DNA of 6,206 bases, from contig DBCM01000164.1 of NCBI GenBank assembly GCA_002293045.1, positions 1 through 6,206 of the forward strand. Reading direction: 5' to 3'. Source of the stretch: Flavobacteriales bacterium UBA958 (GTDB lineage: Bacteria > Bacteroidota > Bacteroidia > Flavobacteriales_D > Crocinitomicaceae). The notes below the pieces were generated by a model. It saw nothing but the letters and a program-made list of their open reading frames with translations, searched no databases and was not told the DNA's origin. Positions 1 through 6,206 of the stretch are shown here, piece after piece. The number at the start of each line of letters is the position of its first letter. Positions within the stretch are counted from its first letter, which is position 1. The translations under genes and the position numbers were made by a program.

Positions 1-11
1 TATTGTAAACC

Positions 12-2324
12 TTAGTTCTTGATGAATAAATATCCAGTTTCAACGTCTTCACCATTGTTGAATTTATCAAAAACGAAGAAGTAAGTTCCGTCCGGAAGAA
101 GTTCGCCTCCGAGTGTCGAAACATTTGCTTTTCCAACAAATTCATTGGTGTAGAATTCCTTGTGATAAACTTCCGTACCAAAACGATTGTAGATTTTCAA
201 ATGATTGTTTTCAAAGTAATCCGCTCCGGTAATGGTCCACGTATCATTTTTGCCATCACCATTCGGGGAAATACCTTCCGGGAAACTTAAAATACAGTAG
301 GATTGCGTTGGCGCTGGATCACAGGGGTCTAATGGGTCGCTTCCTTGATTTACTTCAGCGCCATCATTCACGCCGTCTCCGTCGGTATCCGGATTGAAAA
401 CATCGGTTAATAGATTAATTTCTATCCCGTTACTTAGGCCATCCGAATCACAATCTGCATTATTGTAGGTATCGCCTATAGGTAAGGTAATGCTGGCTGC
501 ATTAAAGCTGCATGGATTGGTTACTTCGGTGTTATCTGTTACCTCAGTAGCATTTATTACTCCGTCCTGATCGCAATCCCAAGCATTCCAAGCGGCGCTT
601 GGAGGTACAGTTTGACTTGAGGCAAGGTATTCGCAACCATTCTGTGGGTTCGTTCCATCGGTCCCCTCTGCCGCATTTAATACGCCATCACCGTCACAAT
701 CTTCATTCATCCAAACCGAAGTTTGAGGCATCGTAATGCTGCTAGCAAGGTAATTACAAACATCTAAGTAATAGGTACTATCTTCTAATTCGTCTGCATT
801 TTGTACACCGTCTCCATCACAATCTAAGAAAAACCAAAGTGAATCTTGAGCAACTGTTATGCTTGCAGGAATTAATGAACATGGGTTCGTGGGATTGGTA
901 TTGTCTGTTATTTCATCCCCATTGGTAACCCCGTCGCCGTCACAATCATCTGCCAACCAACCGTTGCTTGGTGTTAGGGTCATGCTAATAGCAAATAATG
1001 AACAGGCATCCGTTCCATTGGTACCCGATTGGATTTCATCACCATTGGTTACTCCGTCTCCATCACAGTCCAAGGCATTCCATGCAACATTGGCGGTAGC
1101 ATTTTGAGCAATAAACGGGAATGAACAATCATCGTCCATGGCATATCCCATCCCTAATTCTACACCGTTGGTATATCCGTCGCCATCGCAATCCGCATTT
1201 ACCCACACCGGACCGTACGTAAGGGTTTGGCTTGCGCTGATATAATCGCATGGATTGTTAGGATCTGTATTATCTACTAATTCTGTGGCATTCGTTACGC
1301 CGTCACCGTCGCAATCCGCTGCGGGATTTAGAGCACATGGGCTCACAGTGATATAAATCCACGCTTGTGAACAAGCGCTCACTAAGGGGGCAGCAGAATC
1401 ACAAACTTGATAATAAATCGAGTCTTGACCGTTGAAGCCAAGGGTAGGGGTGTAAATTACTTGACCGTTCAATAAGGTGGCAGATCCATTAACAGGTCCG
1501 AATAAGATCTGAACCGAACTCAACAATAATGGATTATCAATGTCGCTATCGTTGGCGAGTTGGTTAATGGTATTTATGGAGTTAGCATCTACCGAAACTA
1601 CATCGTTGTTTAAGCTTGGCGCATCGTTAACCGGAGTAACATCGATAAAAAGTGTATCGTTCGCACATGCTCCTGGAAGTGGGCTGCCATTATCGCAAAC
1701 GGAAACAACTACGAGGTCTGTTCCATAAAAGTTGGCATTCGGGGTGTACGAGTAATCTCCGTTAGCGGCAATGCTAACGGTTCCAAATAATGCATTAACC
1801 AATGGGGTTGTATTACAAGAAAGGGCGGTATTTTCTATGTCGTAATCACCGTTTGAAAGCAAATTACCATTTTGGATCCCGGCATCTTCCGCAATGGATA
1901 GGTAATTACTAACCGTTACAGGGGCATCATTAATAGCGTTGAGGTTTACGGAAATTGTTGCCGCATTTGATGTCAACCCGAGGCTGTTGTTAATGGTATA
2001 CGTAATGCTTTCTGTCCCATTAAAATGTAAGTTAGGAATAAACAATACATTCCCAGTGAAATAATCAACGGACCACTGTCCGTTGGCACTGGTAAACGTA
2101 GATTGTAAACCAAGCAAGGCCGTGTTTAAGTCAATGGAAGACAAAACCAATGAACCCGTATTGGCTAAATCGTTGCCTTGAATTGCTGTAATGGAAATGG
2201 GTTGGTCCTCATTGCCTGTTGCATTATCATTGGAGGCGATTGGCTGTGCTAGCGCTAAGAACGGGCTTAGAAATAAAACCCCAAGGATTAAGGTTTTAAA
2301 GAAATATTTTTCGTTTTGCTTCAT
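12..2324 (-). CDS. Secreted multidomain protein: Ig/cadherin-like domains, TSP3 calcium-binding array, T9SS type B sorting domain
   Basis: The 770-residue product carries a signal peptide (about 1-26: MKQNEK, hydrophobic core, cleavage after ALA before Gln27). Three cadherin/Ig-like beta domains follow (about 28-134, 135-235, 236-328), with the typical INDAP and VNDAP junctions. Residues 337-668 form a run of nine TSP3/EF-hand-like calcium loops (DxDxDGxxNxxE). The C-terminus (about 680-770) is a gliding-motility-associated domain with SPNGDGKNDTW, IYNRFGTEVY and LPDGTYFF, used for export by the type IX system. It should cross the inner membrane by Sec and the outer membrane by T9SS, then stay on the surface or be released. 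An adhesin or matrix role is an inference from domain types; no catalytic domain is seen. I chose the ATG at 2324 because it gives a standard signal peptide; a TTG at 2348 would add eight residues and lies in the putative promoter. The ligand is unknown. Confidence 0.92.
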   Translation of the reverse strand: MKQNEKYFFKTLILGVLFLSPFLALAQPIASNDNATGNEDQPISITAIQGNDLANTGSLVLSSIDLNTALLGLQSTFTSANGQWSVDYFTGNVLFIPNLHFNGTESITYTINNSLGLTSNAATISVNLNAINDAPVTVSNYLSIAEDAGIQNGNLLSNGDYDIENTALSCNTTPLVNALFGTVSIAANGDYSYTPNANFYGTDLVVVSVCDNGSPLPGACANDTLFIDVTPVNDAPSLNNDVVSVDANSINTINQLANDSDIDNPLLLSSVQILFGPVNGSATLLNGQVIYTPTLGFNGQDSIYYQVCDSAAPLVSACSQAWIYITVSPCALNPAADCDGDGVTNATELVDNTDPNNPCDYISASQTLTYGPVWVNADCDGDGYTNGVELGMGYAMDDDCSFPFIAQNATANVAWNALDCDGDGVTNGDEIQSGTNGTDACSLFAISMTLTPSNGWLADDCDGDGVTNGDEITDNTNPTNPCSLIPASITVAQDSLWFFLDCDGDGVQNADELEDSTYYLDVCNYLASSITMPQTSVWMNEDCDGDGVLNAAEGTDGTNPQNGCEYLASSQTVPPSAAWNAWDCDQDGVINATEVTDNTEVTNPCSFNAASITLPIGDTYNNADCDSDGLSNGIEINLLTDVFNPDTDGDGVNDGAEVNQGSDPLDPCDPAPTQSYCILSFPEGISPNGDGKNDTWTITGADYFENNHLKIYNRFGTEVYHKEFYTNEFVGKANVSTLGGELLPDGTYFFVFDKFNNGEDVETGYLFIKN
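15..287 (-). other. Region encoding T9SS type B sorting domain (CHU_C family)
   Basis: This encodes residues 680-770 of the secreted protein. Visible hallmarks are FPEGISPNGDGKNDTW near the start, KIYNRFGTEVYH in the middle, LPDGTYFFVF, and an ending GYLFIKN. The order and spacing match the gliding-motility-associated C-terminal domain family that directs proteins to the type IX secretion apparatus in Bacteroidota. The site where a tryptophan is common (after YxNxW) has Phe729, a mild departure. Confidence 0.9.
333..1316 (-). repeat. Eight tandem 123-bp (41-codon) units encoding TSP3-like calcium-binding repeats
   Basis: Within the secreted-protein gene the motif DCDxDG begins at residues 337, 378, 419, 460, 501, 542, 583 and 624, every interval being exactly 41 residues (123 bp). 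Each unit has a 12-residue loop with acidic ligands at positions 1, 3 and 5, Asn at 9 and Glu at 12, a cysteine at loop position 2, usually a second cysteine 21 residues later in an NPC-like context, then a linker with an aromatic residue (Trp374, 415, 456, 497, 538, 579, Tyr620). A ninth loop (DTDGDG at 646) starts early, inside unit 8. The loops resemble bacterial TSP3 repeats, which bind calcium and rigidify stalks. DNA similarity between units is concentrated over the loop and is interrupted by synonymous differences. Confidence 0.93.
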
Positions 2325-2345
2325 TGAGTCAAAATTATTTGAGCC

Positions 2346-2353
2346 CAAATATA
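2346..2353 (-). promoter_or_regulatory. Putative Bacteroidota -7 promoter element (TATATTTG)
   Basis: Read on the minus strand, TATATTTG fits the TAnnTTTG box recognised by the primary sigma factor of Bacteroidota exactly. It lies 21 bp before the ATG of the secreted-protein gene, which would give a short leader of roughly 15 nucleotides. The upstream half is weak: no TTTG is present 19-21 bp upstream, only TTAA at 2377-2380, with an A/T tract between. A second match (TAATTTTG, 2330-2337) is too close to the ATG to be the main element. The call suggests separate transcription from the nuo operon but is unproven. Confidence 0.45.
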
Positions 2354-2371
2354 ATTAAAAAAAACGAAACA

Positions 2372-2436
2372 CAGGGTTAACGTAGCCGTGAAATTTTATC
2401 TAAATATCAATCAAACTCGCTGAATATCAGGGTTAA
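2372..2436. repeat. 9-bp direct repeat (CAGGGTTAA) in the nuoN to secreted-protein gap
   Basis: CAGGGTTAA occurs at 2372-2380 and 2428-2436, with starts 56 bp apart, in the 119-bp gap. The copy nearer the secreted-protein gene sits just upstream of the putative -7 box and overlaps where a -33 element would fall. This could be a regulator binding site or chance in AT-rich DNA; the sequence gives no way to tell. Confidence 0.3.
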
Positions 2437-2443
2437 ATTGTTA

Positions 2444-3796
2444 TTATAAAATTAACATCCAACCCGCAGTAAGCAGGGCAAGGCAGATGCAAATAACGCT
2501 AATAATCTTCCAGTCCAGTGCAATCTTAGGTGCTGTATTTTCTTTACTAAAGATGGAAAGAATTAAGCGTAAATAAATGTATGCGCCAATGACCGCACTA
2601 ATCACGGCTGCGATGCTTAAGATCGGATGAAATTCAATGACATCTTTTATAAGTAAAAATTTTCCAAAAAATCCGGTGAACGGTGGGATGCCGCTTAAGG
2701 AGAGCAGGGCAACAAGTAAGGCTACTCCCAAAAAGGGGTTTTTGTAACCTATGCCCTGGAAGGATGAGATTTCATCGTTTTCTTCATTGATCAGTTGGGA
2801 AACAAAAAGTAAAATCAATGAACTTGCACCATATCCGATGAGAAAAATCACCAAACTTCGCTCTCCAGTTTCTGTTCCATTCATCAAGGCCAAAAGTCCG
2901 ATTCCCGTGTTACTGATTCCTGAGTAGGCCATTAGGCGCTTAAGGGAGGTTTGCTTAAGTCCGGAGAGATACCCCAGAAATAGGCTGGCAATAATCACGG
3001 CATACATGAAGTACATCCATTGATCACTCAAATTCCCAAAAGTTGTTTTCATTAATTTGAATATCGCAATAAACCCCGCGATTTTCACAACGGTAGACAT
3101 GAAAGCGGTGACCGCGTTCGTGCTTCCTTCATAAACGTCAGCATTCCAAAAGTGAAAAGGAACGGCGCCAACTTTAAACAACAGTGAGGCGATAATAAGT
3201 AAAACCCCAGCAATCATTAGTGCAGGTGTATACAATCCGCTCATTACTGCAAAGCCGATTTCATTTAAATTGAAACTCCCTGTAGCCCCGAATACCAGTC
3301 CGATCCCGAATAACAAAATGGCAGTTGCGAAGGATCCCGTAAAGAAATACTTGAGGGCAGCTTCAGAAGCGAGCGGACTTGATTTTCTACTTCCCACCAA
3401 TACATAAACGGGAATCGATAGAATCTCTAATCCAATAAAGAACATAAAAAAGTCTTTAAATCCAATCAAGCAGATTGCTCCCGTTAATGAAAACATCATC
3501 AAGGAGGTAATGTCGGCATAATGCTCCTTGTCTTTAGACTGCATCGCATAGCCTCCAACGAGTACTAAGGCAGTAAGTAATACAGCTAACAAACTTAAGT
3601 AAAGTTGAGGCCCGTTAAACACTAAAGCACCCGAGTAACTCTTTAGGGGAGAAATGTAATTTGTGTGATTCCAAAACAAAAGGAAGGCCGTGCTTAACCC
3701 AATCAGGTTTACGCTCAGCGCAAGTCCAGGTTTTTTCATCATCCCAATAAAGAGGGAAATCAAACCTGTAATGAAAATTACCAATAACGCATCCAT
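2444..3796 (-). CDS. nuoN: NADH-quinone oxidoreductase subunit N
   Basis: NuoN is the third antiporter-like membrane subunit of complex I, placed closest to the quinone-binding part. The protein has 450 residues, within the family range, and consists of about 14 hydrophobic segments. Diagnostic motifs in order are GLEILSIPVYVLVG with the channel Glu123, EAALKYFFTGSF with Lys149, FKVGAVPFHFW with Lys208 and His215, DVYEG (220-224), TAFMSTVVK with Lys238, LKRLMAYSGISNTG (residues 285-298), and LSGIPPFTGFFGKF with Lys379. These distinguish it from NuoL and NuoM and suggest that it is active. The ATG start shares one base with the nuoM stop (TAATG). It is the usual last gene of the nuo operon, and here it is followed by a 119-bp gap before an unrelated gene on the same strand, which fits the operon ending here, although no clear terminator is visible. 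Confidence 0.96.
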   Translation of the reverse strand: MDALLVIFITGLISLFIGMMKKPGLALSVNLIGLSTAFLLFWNHTNYISPLKSYSGALVFNGPQLYLSLLAVLLTALVLVGGYAMQSKDKEHYADITSLMMFSLTGAICLIGFKDFFMFFIGLEILSIPVYVLVGSRKSSPLASEAALKYFFTGSFATAILLFGIGLVFGATGSFNLNEIGFAVMSGLYTPALMIAGVLLIIASLLFKVGAVPFHFWNADVYEGSTNAVTAFMSTVVKIAGFIAIFKLMKTTFGNLSDQWMYFMYAVIIASLFLGYLSGLKQTSLKRLMAYSGISNTGIGLLALMNGTETGERSLVIFLIGYGASSLILLFVSQLINEENDEISSFQGIGYKNPFLGVALLVALLSLSGIPPFTGFFGKFLLIKDVIEFHPILSIAAVISAVIGAYIYLRLILSIFSKENTAPKIALDWKIISVICICLALLTAGWMLIL

Positions 3797-3798
3797 TA
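3794..3798 (-). promoter_or_regulatory. TAATG stop/start overlap coupling nuoM to nuoN
   Basis: The TAA stop of nuoM and the ATG of nuoN share one adenine. The sequence just before it on the coding strand (ATAATCAAA) has no Shine-Dalgarno, so re-initiation by the ribosome finishing nuoM is the likely route to nuoN translation, which would keep two subunits needed in equal amounts in step. The overlap is seen directly; the coupling is inferred. Confidence 0.7.
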
Positions 3799-5235
3799 TT
3801 TGATTATAAGTTGGGTATCAGAGGCTGCCTCAAGCAGGTGATTGATACTTGGTTTAACAATTGAGAAAATAAAATCAGGATATAATCCAAGAGTGAGGGC
3901 GAGCACCGTGATGATTGCAAACACGGACATTTCATTCCACATGAGGTCTTTAAATGCAGTAATTTTAGGAGCGCCCATGCTGCTCATTTGATACGCTCTA
4001 ATCATATATACGGCTCCAATAACCAGGGTTAATGCAGCCAATATCCCCATCCACAAATTAAATTCAAATATGGATTTAATGAGTAGGAATTCCCCAATAA
4101 ATCCCGCCGTCATAGGCACTGATAACGAAACAAACATCATTACCCCGAACCAAAACCCAAATTTTGGCGCTAATTTGGCGATGCCTCCCATTTCACTCAG
4201 CTTAGCAGTTCCTAAGCGTTGTTCAATGATTCCGGCTGCTAAGAATAGGCCAATGGCCACGAGGCTGTGATTGACCATCTGTAGTATGCTTCCTTGCAAC
4301 GAATCTACGGTAAACACCATAATTCCTGCTACAATCAGTCCGAGGTGGCTGATTGAGGCAAACGCGAATACTTTTCTTAAATGCTGTTCACGCATAGCAA
4401 TGAAAGCGCCATAAAGAATTCCGATTACACCCAATATAAGTACAGGCCATTGCCACGCTGAAAGGGCTACGAAATTCAAACCAATCATCCATTTGATCAT
4501 CCCAAATAGGGCCATTTTTAACATAATTGCCGACAAAAGCATGGTTCCAGCAATCGGTGCAGAAGCATAGGTGTTGGGTTGCCAAGTATGAAATGGGAAT
4601 ATGGGAATCTTTACTGCAAATGCGATTAAAAAACCTGAAAAAATCCAACAGGCATATTTCGCTGGAATGGCTGTATATTGAATGGCCTCATAGGAGTAAG
4701 AGGTGCTGTAAACGCCAATGGCCAATATAGATAGCAACATGAACAACGAACCAAAAAGCGTATACAAGAAGAATTTAAGCAACGTTCGTTGATTATTGGG
4801 CGCACCAAACCAATACAGCATAAGGAATACTGGAATCAAGGTGAATTCCCAGAAAATATAAAACATTACTCCGTCTTGTGCTGCGAATAATCCGTTCAAT
4901 CCGAATTGCATCAGGAACATGAGTCCAGCGAATCGGGGCGAATTTGCTTCATCATTGTTGTAATTCGCCAATGCAACTAGAAAAATAACCAGGTTACTTA
5001 AGGCCAACATGACGATGCCAAGGCCATCATATCCCATCTCAAAGGTAAGGCCTAATTTGTACACTTTTCCGGTATTAAAAACGTACTCTATATACTTGGG
5101 GTCATAGGTAAATAAGCGTTGTAGTACAACAATCAGGGATAATAGCGCAAACAACAGACTGCTATTCTTTACCCACTTACTCGGGATAAAAAATGATAGA
5201 AGTCCTACAATTAGGGGGATTAATACTAGTTCCAA
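3796..5235 (-). CDS. nuoM: NADH-quinone oxidoreductase subunit M
   Basis: NuoM is the middle antiporter-like subunit of the complex I membrane arm and forms one proton channel. The chosen start gives 479 residues, close to the family's usual 480-510, nearly all in hydrophobic helices (about 14). Visible signatures are FYIFWEFTLIP with the channel glutamate Glu130, AVKIPIFPFHTW with Lys209, LLSAIMLK with Lys240, His297 and His323, and GFIGEF with Glu382 (the glutamate that replaces lysine in NuoM). No key residue is missing. The start is uncertain because there is no ATG: TTG at 5235 gives a hydrophobic N-terminus (MELVLIPLIVGLLSFF) as expected and overlaps the end of nuoL by 10 bp. A TTG at 5292 would add 19 polar residues read from nuoL sequence and is less likely. 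The TAA stop overlaps the nuoN ATG, so the two are probably translationally coupled. No Shine-Dalgarno is seen, as is common in Bacteroidota. Confidence 0.95.
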   Translation of the reverse strand: MELVLIPLIVGLLSFFIPSKWVKNSSLLFALLSLIVVLQRLFTYDPKYIEYVFNTGKVYKLGLTFEMGYDGLGIVMLALSNLVIFLVALANYNNDEANSPRFAGLMFLMQFGLNGLFAAQDGVMFYIFWEFTLIPVFLMLYWFGAPNNQRTLLKFFLYTLFGSLFMLLSILAIGVYSTSYSYEAIQYTAIPAKYACWIFSGFLIAFAVKIPIFPFHTWQPNTYASAPIAGTMLLSAIMLKMALFGMIKWMIGLNFVALSAWQWPVLILGVIGILYGAFIAMREQHLRKVFAFASISHLGLIVAGIMVFTVDSLQGSILQMVNHSLVAIGLFLAAGIIEQRLGTAKLSEMGGIAKLAPKFGFWFGVMMFVSLSVPMTAGFIGEFLLIKSIFEFNLWMGILAALTLVIGAVYMIRAYQMSSMGAPKITAFKDLMWNEMSVFAIITVLALTLGLYPDFIFSIVKPSINHLLEAASDTQLIIK

Positions 5236-6206
5236 TGTATTGTATTTATGAGGTAAGACACGATGAGCATAATTAGGCCAAGTAACATCCAAAATAAATA
5301 ACTTGAGACGAGTCCATTTTGAAGTTTACGAACTTGTGTTCCAGCTTTTTCGGTGAGTGTTGCCAATCCAAAAACTCCGGCATGGAGCACTTTAAGTTCT
5401 ACCACATGGTTGAGTTTTTCTCCGAGCCATTCAGCCGGTCTGGTAAATAAGAAGTGATAGGCCTCATCCCAAAATAATTTCATTGCGGATAAACGTTCCC
5501 AGCCAGCCAGTTCTTTATCCGATTTTGCCAAGGTTCCTTTTTTAACATATTCAAGGTAGGCCCAAATCAATACCCCAATGCTCACTGCTGAGGCTACACC
5601 CATCAACAGAAGGGTAGTATTAAGCGCTGCTTCTGGATGTTCAATCAAACCGAGACCCGGCGCTCCAGCTAAGTAATGGTTCAACCAATGGGCACCTTCG
5701 TGAATGAATAACCCAGGAAGGTTGAGTAAGCCACCGAATACCGATAACACCGCCAACACCATAAGAGGGAAGGTCATGGACAGTGGACTTTCATGGGTAT
5801 GGTCCTTTTGATGTGAGCTTCCCCTAAATGTTCCATGAAAAGTCAAGAAATACAACCTGAACATGTAAATTCCGGTCAGTATGACGGAAAACATGATAAC
5901 GCCATACAGTACCGGGCTTTCGGCAAACAAATGTCCGATGATTTCATCCTTAGAATAGAATCCTGACAAGAGTGGGAATCCAGAAATTGCCAAGGTGCCA
6001 ATTAAAAACGTAAGGTGAGTAATGGGCATAATTTTTCGCAAGCCCCCCATCTTTCGAATGTCTTGCTCATCTGACATTCCATGAATAACACTTCCTGAAC
6101 CTAAAAACAATAAGGCCTTGAAGAAAGCGTGTGTTGTTACGTGAAAAATCGCAACAGTATATGCGCCTAAGCCTAGGGCAACAACCATTAATCCCAATTG
6201 AGATAC
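5226..6206 (-). CDS. nuoL: NADH-quinone oxidoreductase subunit L, C-terminal half (5' end beyond window)
   Basis: This is the 3' part of the gene for NuoL, the most distal antiporter-like subunit of respiratory complex I, which sits in the inner membrane and couples NADH oxidation to proton pumping. The frame is open from the window edge (first codon GTA) to a TAG stop, giving 326 residues; full NuoL proteins are a little over 600, so about half is missing. The fragment opens with VSQLGLM, continues into HVTTHAFFKALLFLGSGS (visible residues 22-39) with the conserved His22, His26 and Lys30 of the proton channel, and has GFYSKDE with the second channel lysine (Lys86). A HESP motif follows. The end (roughly residues 240-326) matches the long lateral amphipathic helix and its final membrane anchor, which are specific to NuoL rather than NuoM or NuoN. 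The end of the gene overlaps nuoM. The identification is secure. Confidence 0.96.
   Translation of the reverse strand, partial: VSQLGLMVVALGLGAYTVAIFHVTTHAFFKALLFLGSGSVIHGMSDEQDIRKMGGLRKIMPITHLTFLIGTLAISGFPLLSGFYSKDEIIGHLFAESPVLYGVIMFSVILTGIYMFRLYFLTFHGTFRGSSHQKDHTHESPLSMTFPLMVLAVLSVFGGLLNLPGLFIHEGAHWLNHYLAGAPGLGLIEHPEAALNTTLLLMGVASAVSIGVLIWAYLEYVKKGTLAKSDKELAGWERLSAMKLFWDEAYHFLFTRPAEWLGEKLNHVVELKVLHAGVFGLATLTEKAGTQVRKLQNGLVSSYLFWMLLGLIMLIVSYLINTIHWN

Noticed and set aside
859..1107. Plus-strand open frame opposite the repeat array, with a repeated SPLVTPSPSQS peptide
   Set aside because: It is the antisense of the 123-bp repeats; the peptide repetition simply mirrors the DCDGDG codons. There is no start signal or family resemblance.
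333..1316. Regular repeats as a possible CRISPR array
   Set aside because: The repeats are in phase with an open coding frame, have a 123-bp period and diverge synonymously; there are no conserved direct repeats with unique spacers.
337..1316. DxDxDGxxN loops as dockerin domains
   Set aside because: Dockerins have two loops with intervening helices and no cysteine at loop position 2; the many-fold periodic array with cysteines fits bacterial TSP3 repeats better.
1540..1728. Plus-strand open frame opposite the Ig-like domains
   Set aside because: Short and fully antisense to a well-supported gene, with no recognisable product.
2357..2364. Run of eight T on the transcribed strand as a terminator tail
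   Set aside because: No GC-rich hairpin lies directly upstream; it is better explained as the A/T-rich spacer of the promoter region.
2420..2430. Small inverted repeat CTGA-ATA-TCAG after nuoN as a terminator
   Set aside because: The stem is only four base pairs and is not followed by a T-run; too weak for an intrinsic terminator.
4070..4808. Several short open frames on both strands inside nuoM
   Set aside because: All lie within the strongly conserved nuoM coding sequence in other frames and show no protein-like features of their own.

Overview
The window reads as a chromosomal segment of a Bacteroidota bacterium, most likely of the Flavobacteriia type. The evidence is a type IX secretion (T9SS) type B sorting domain of the gliding-motility-associated (CHU_C) family, a TAnnTTTG promoter box of the Bacteroidota sigma factor, starts without Shine-Dalgarno sequences, and AT-rich intergenic DNA. 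The genus cannot be determined from the sequence alone. All four genes lie on the minus strand, so transcription runs from high to low coordinates.

Positions 6206 to 2444 hold the distal end of a respiratory complex I (NADH:quinone oxidoreductase) operon: the 3' half of nuoL (cut by the window edge), then nuoM, then nuoN. These three encode the antiporter-like, proton-pumping membrane subunits. The genes are tightly packed: nuoM starts inside the end of nuoL, and nuoM and nuoN overlap in TAATG. All ionisable residues expected for the proton channels are present in the parts visible, so the subunits look functional. nuoN is the usual last gene of this operon.

A 119-bp gap (2325-2443) separates nuoN from the next start codon. 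It holds a good match to the Bacteroidota -7 promoter element, a 9-bp direct repeat and no convincing terminator.

Positions 2324 to 12 encode a 770-residue secreted protein with a modular layout: signal peptide, three cadherin/Ig-like domains, an array of nine calcium-binding TSP3/EF-hand-like loops on an almost perfect 41-residue period, and a C-terminal T9SS type B sorting domain. It is probably a calcium-stiffened cell-surface or secreted adhesin-like protein. It has no evident functional link to complex I. Only 11 bases follow its stop codon.

I found no RNA genes, mobile elements, CRISPR arrays or clearly new system. The most interesting content is the internal architecture of the repeat array.
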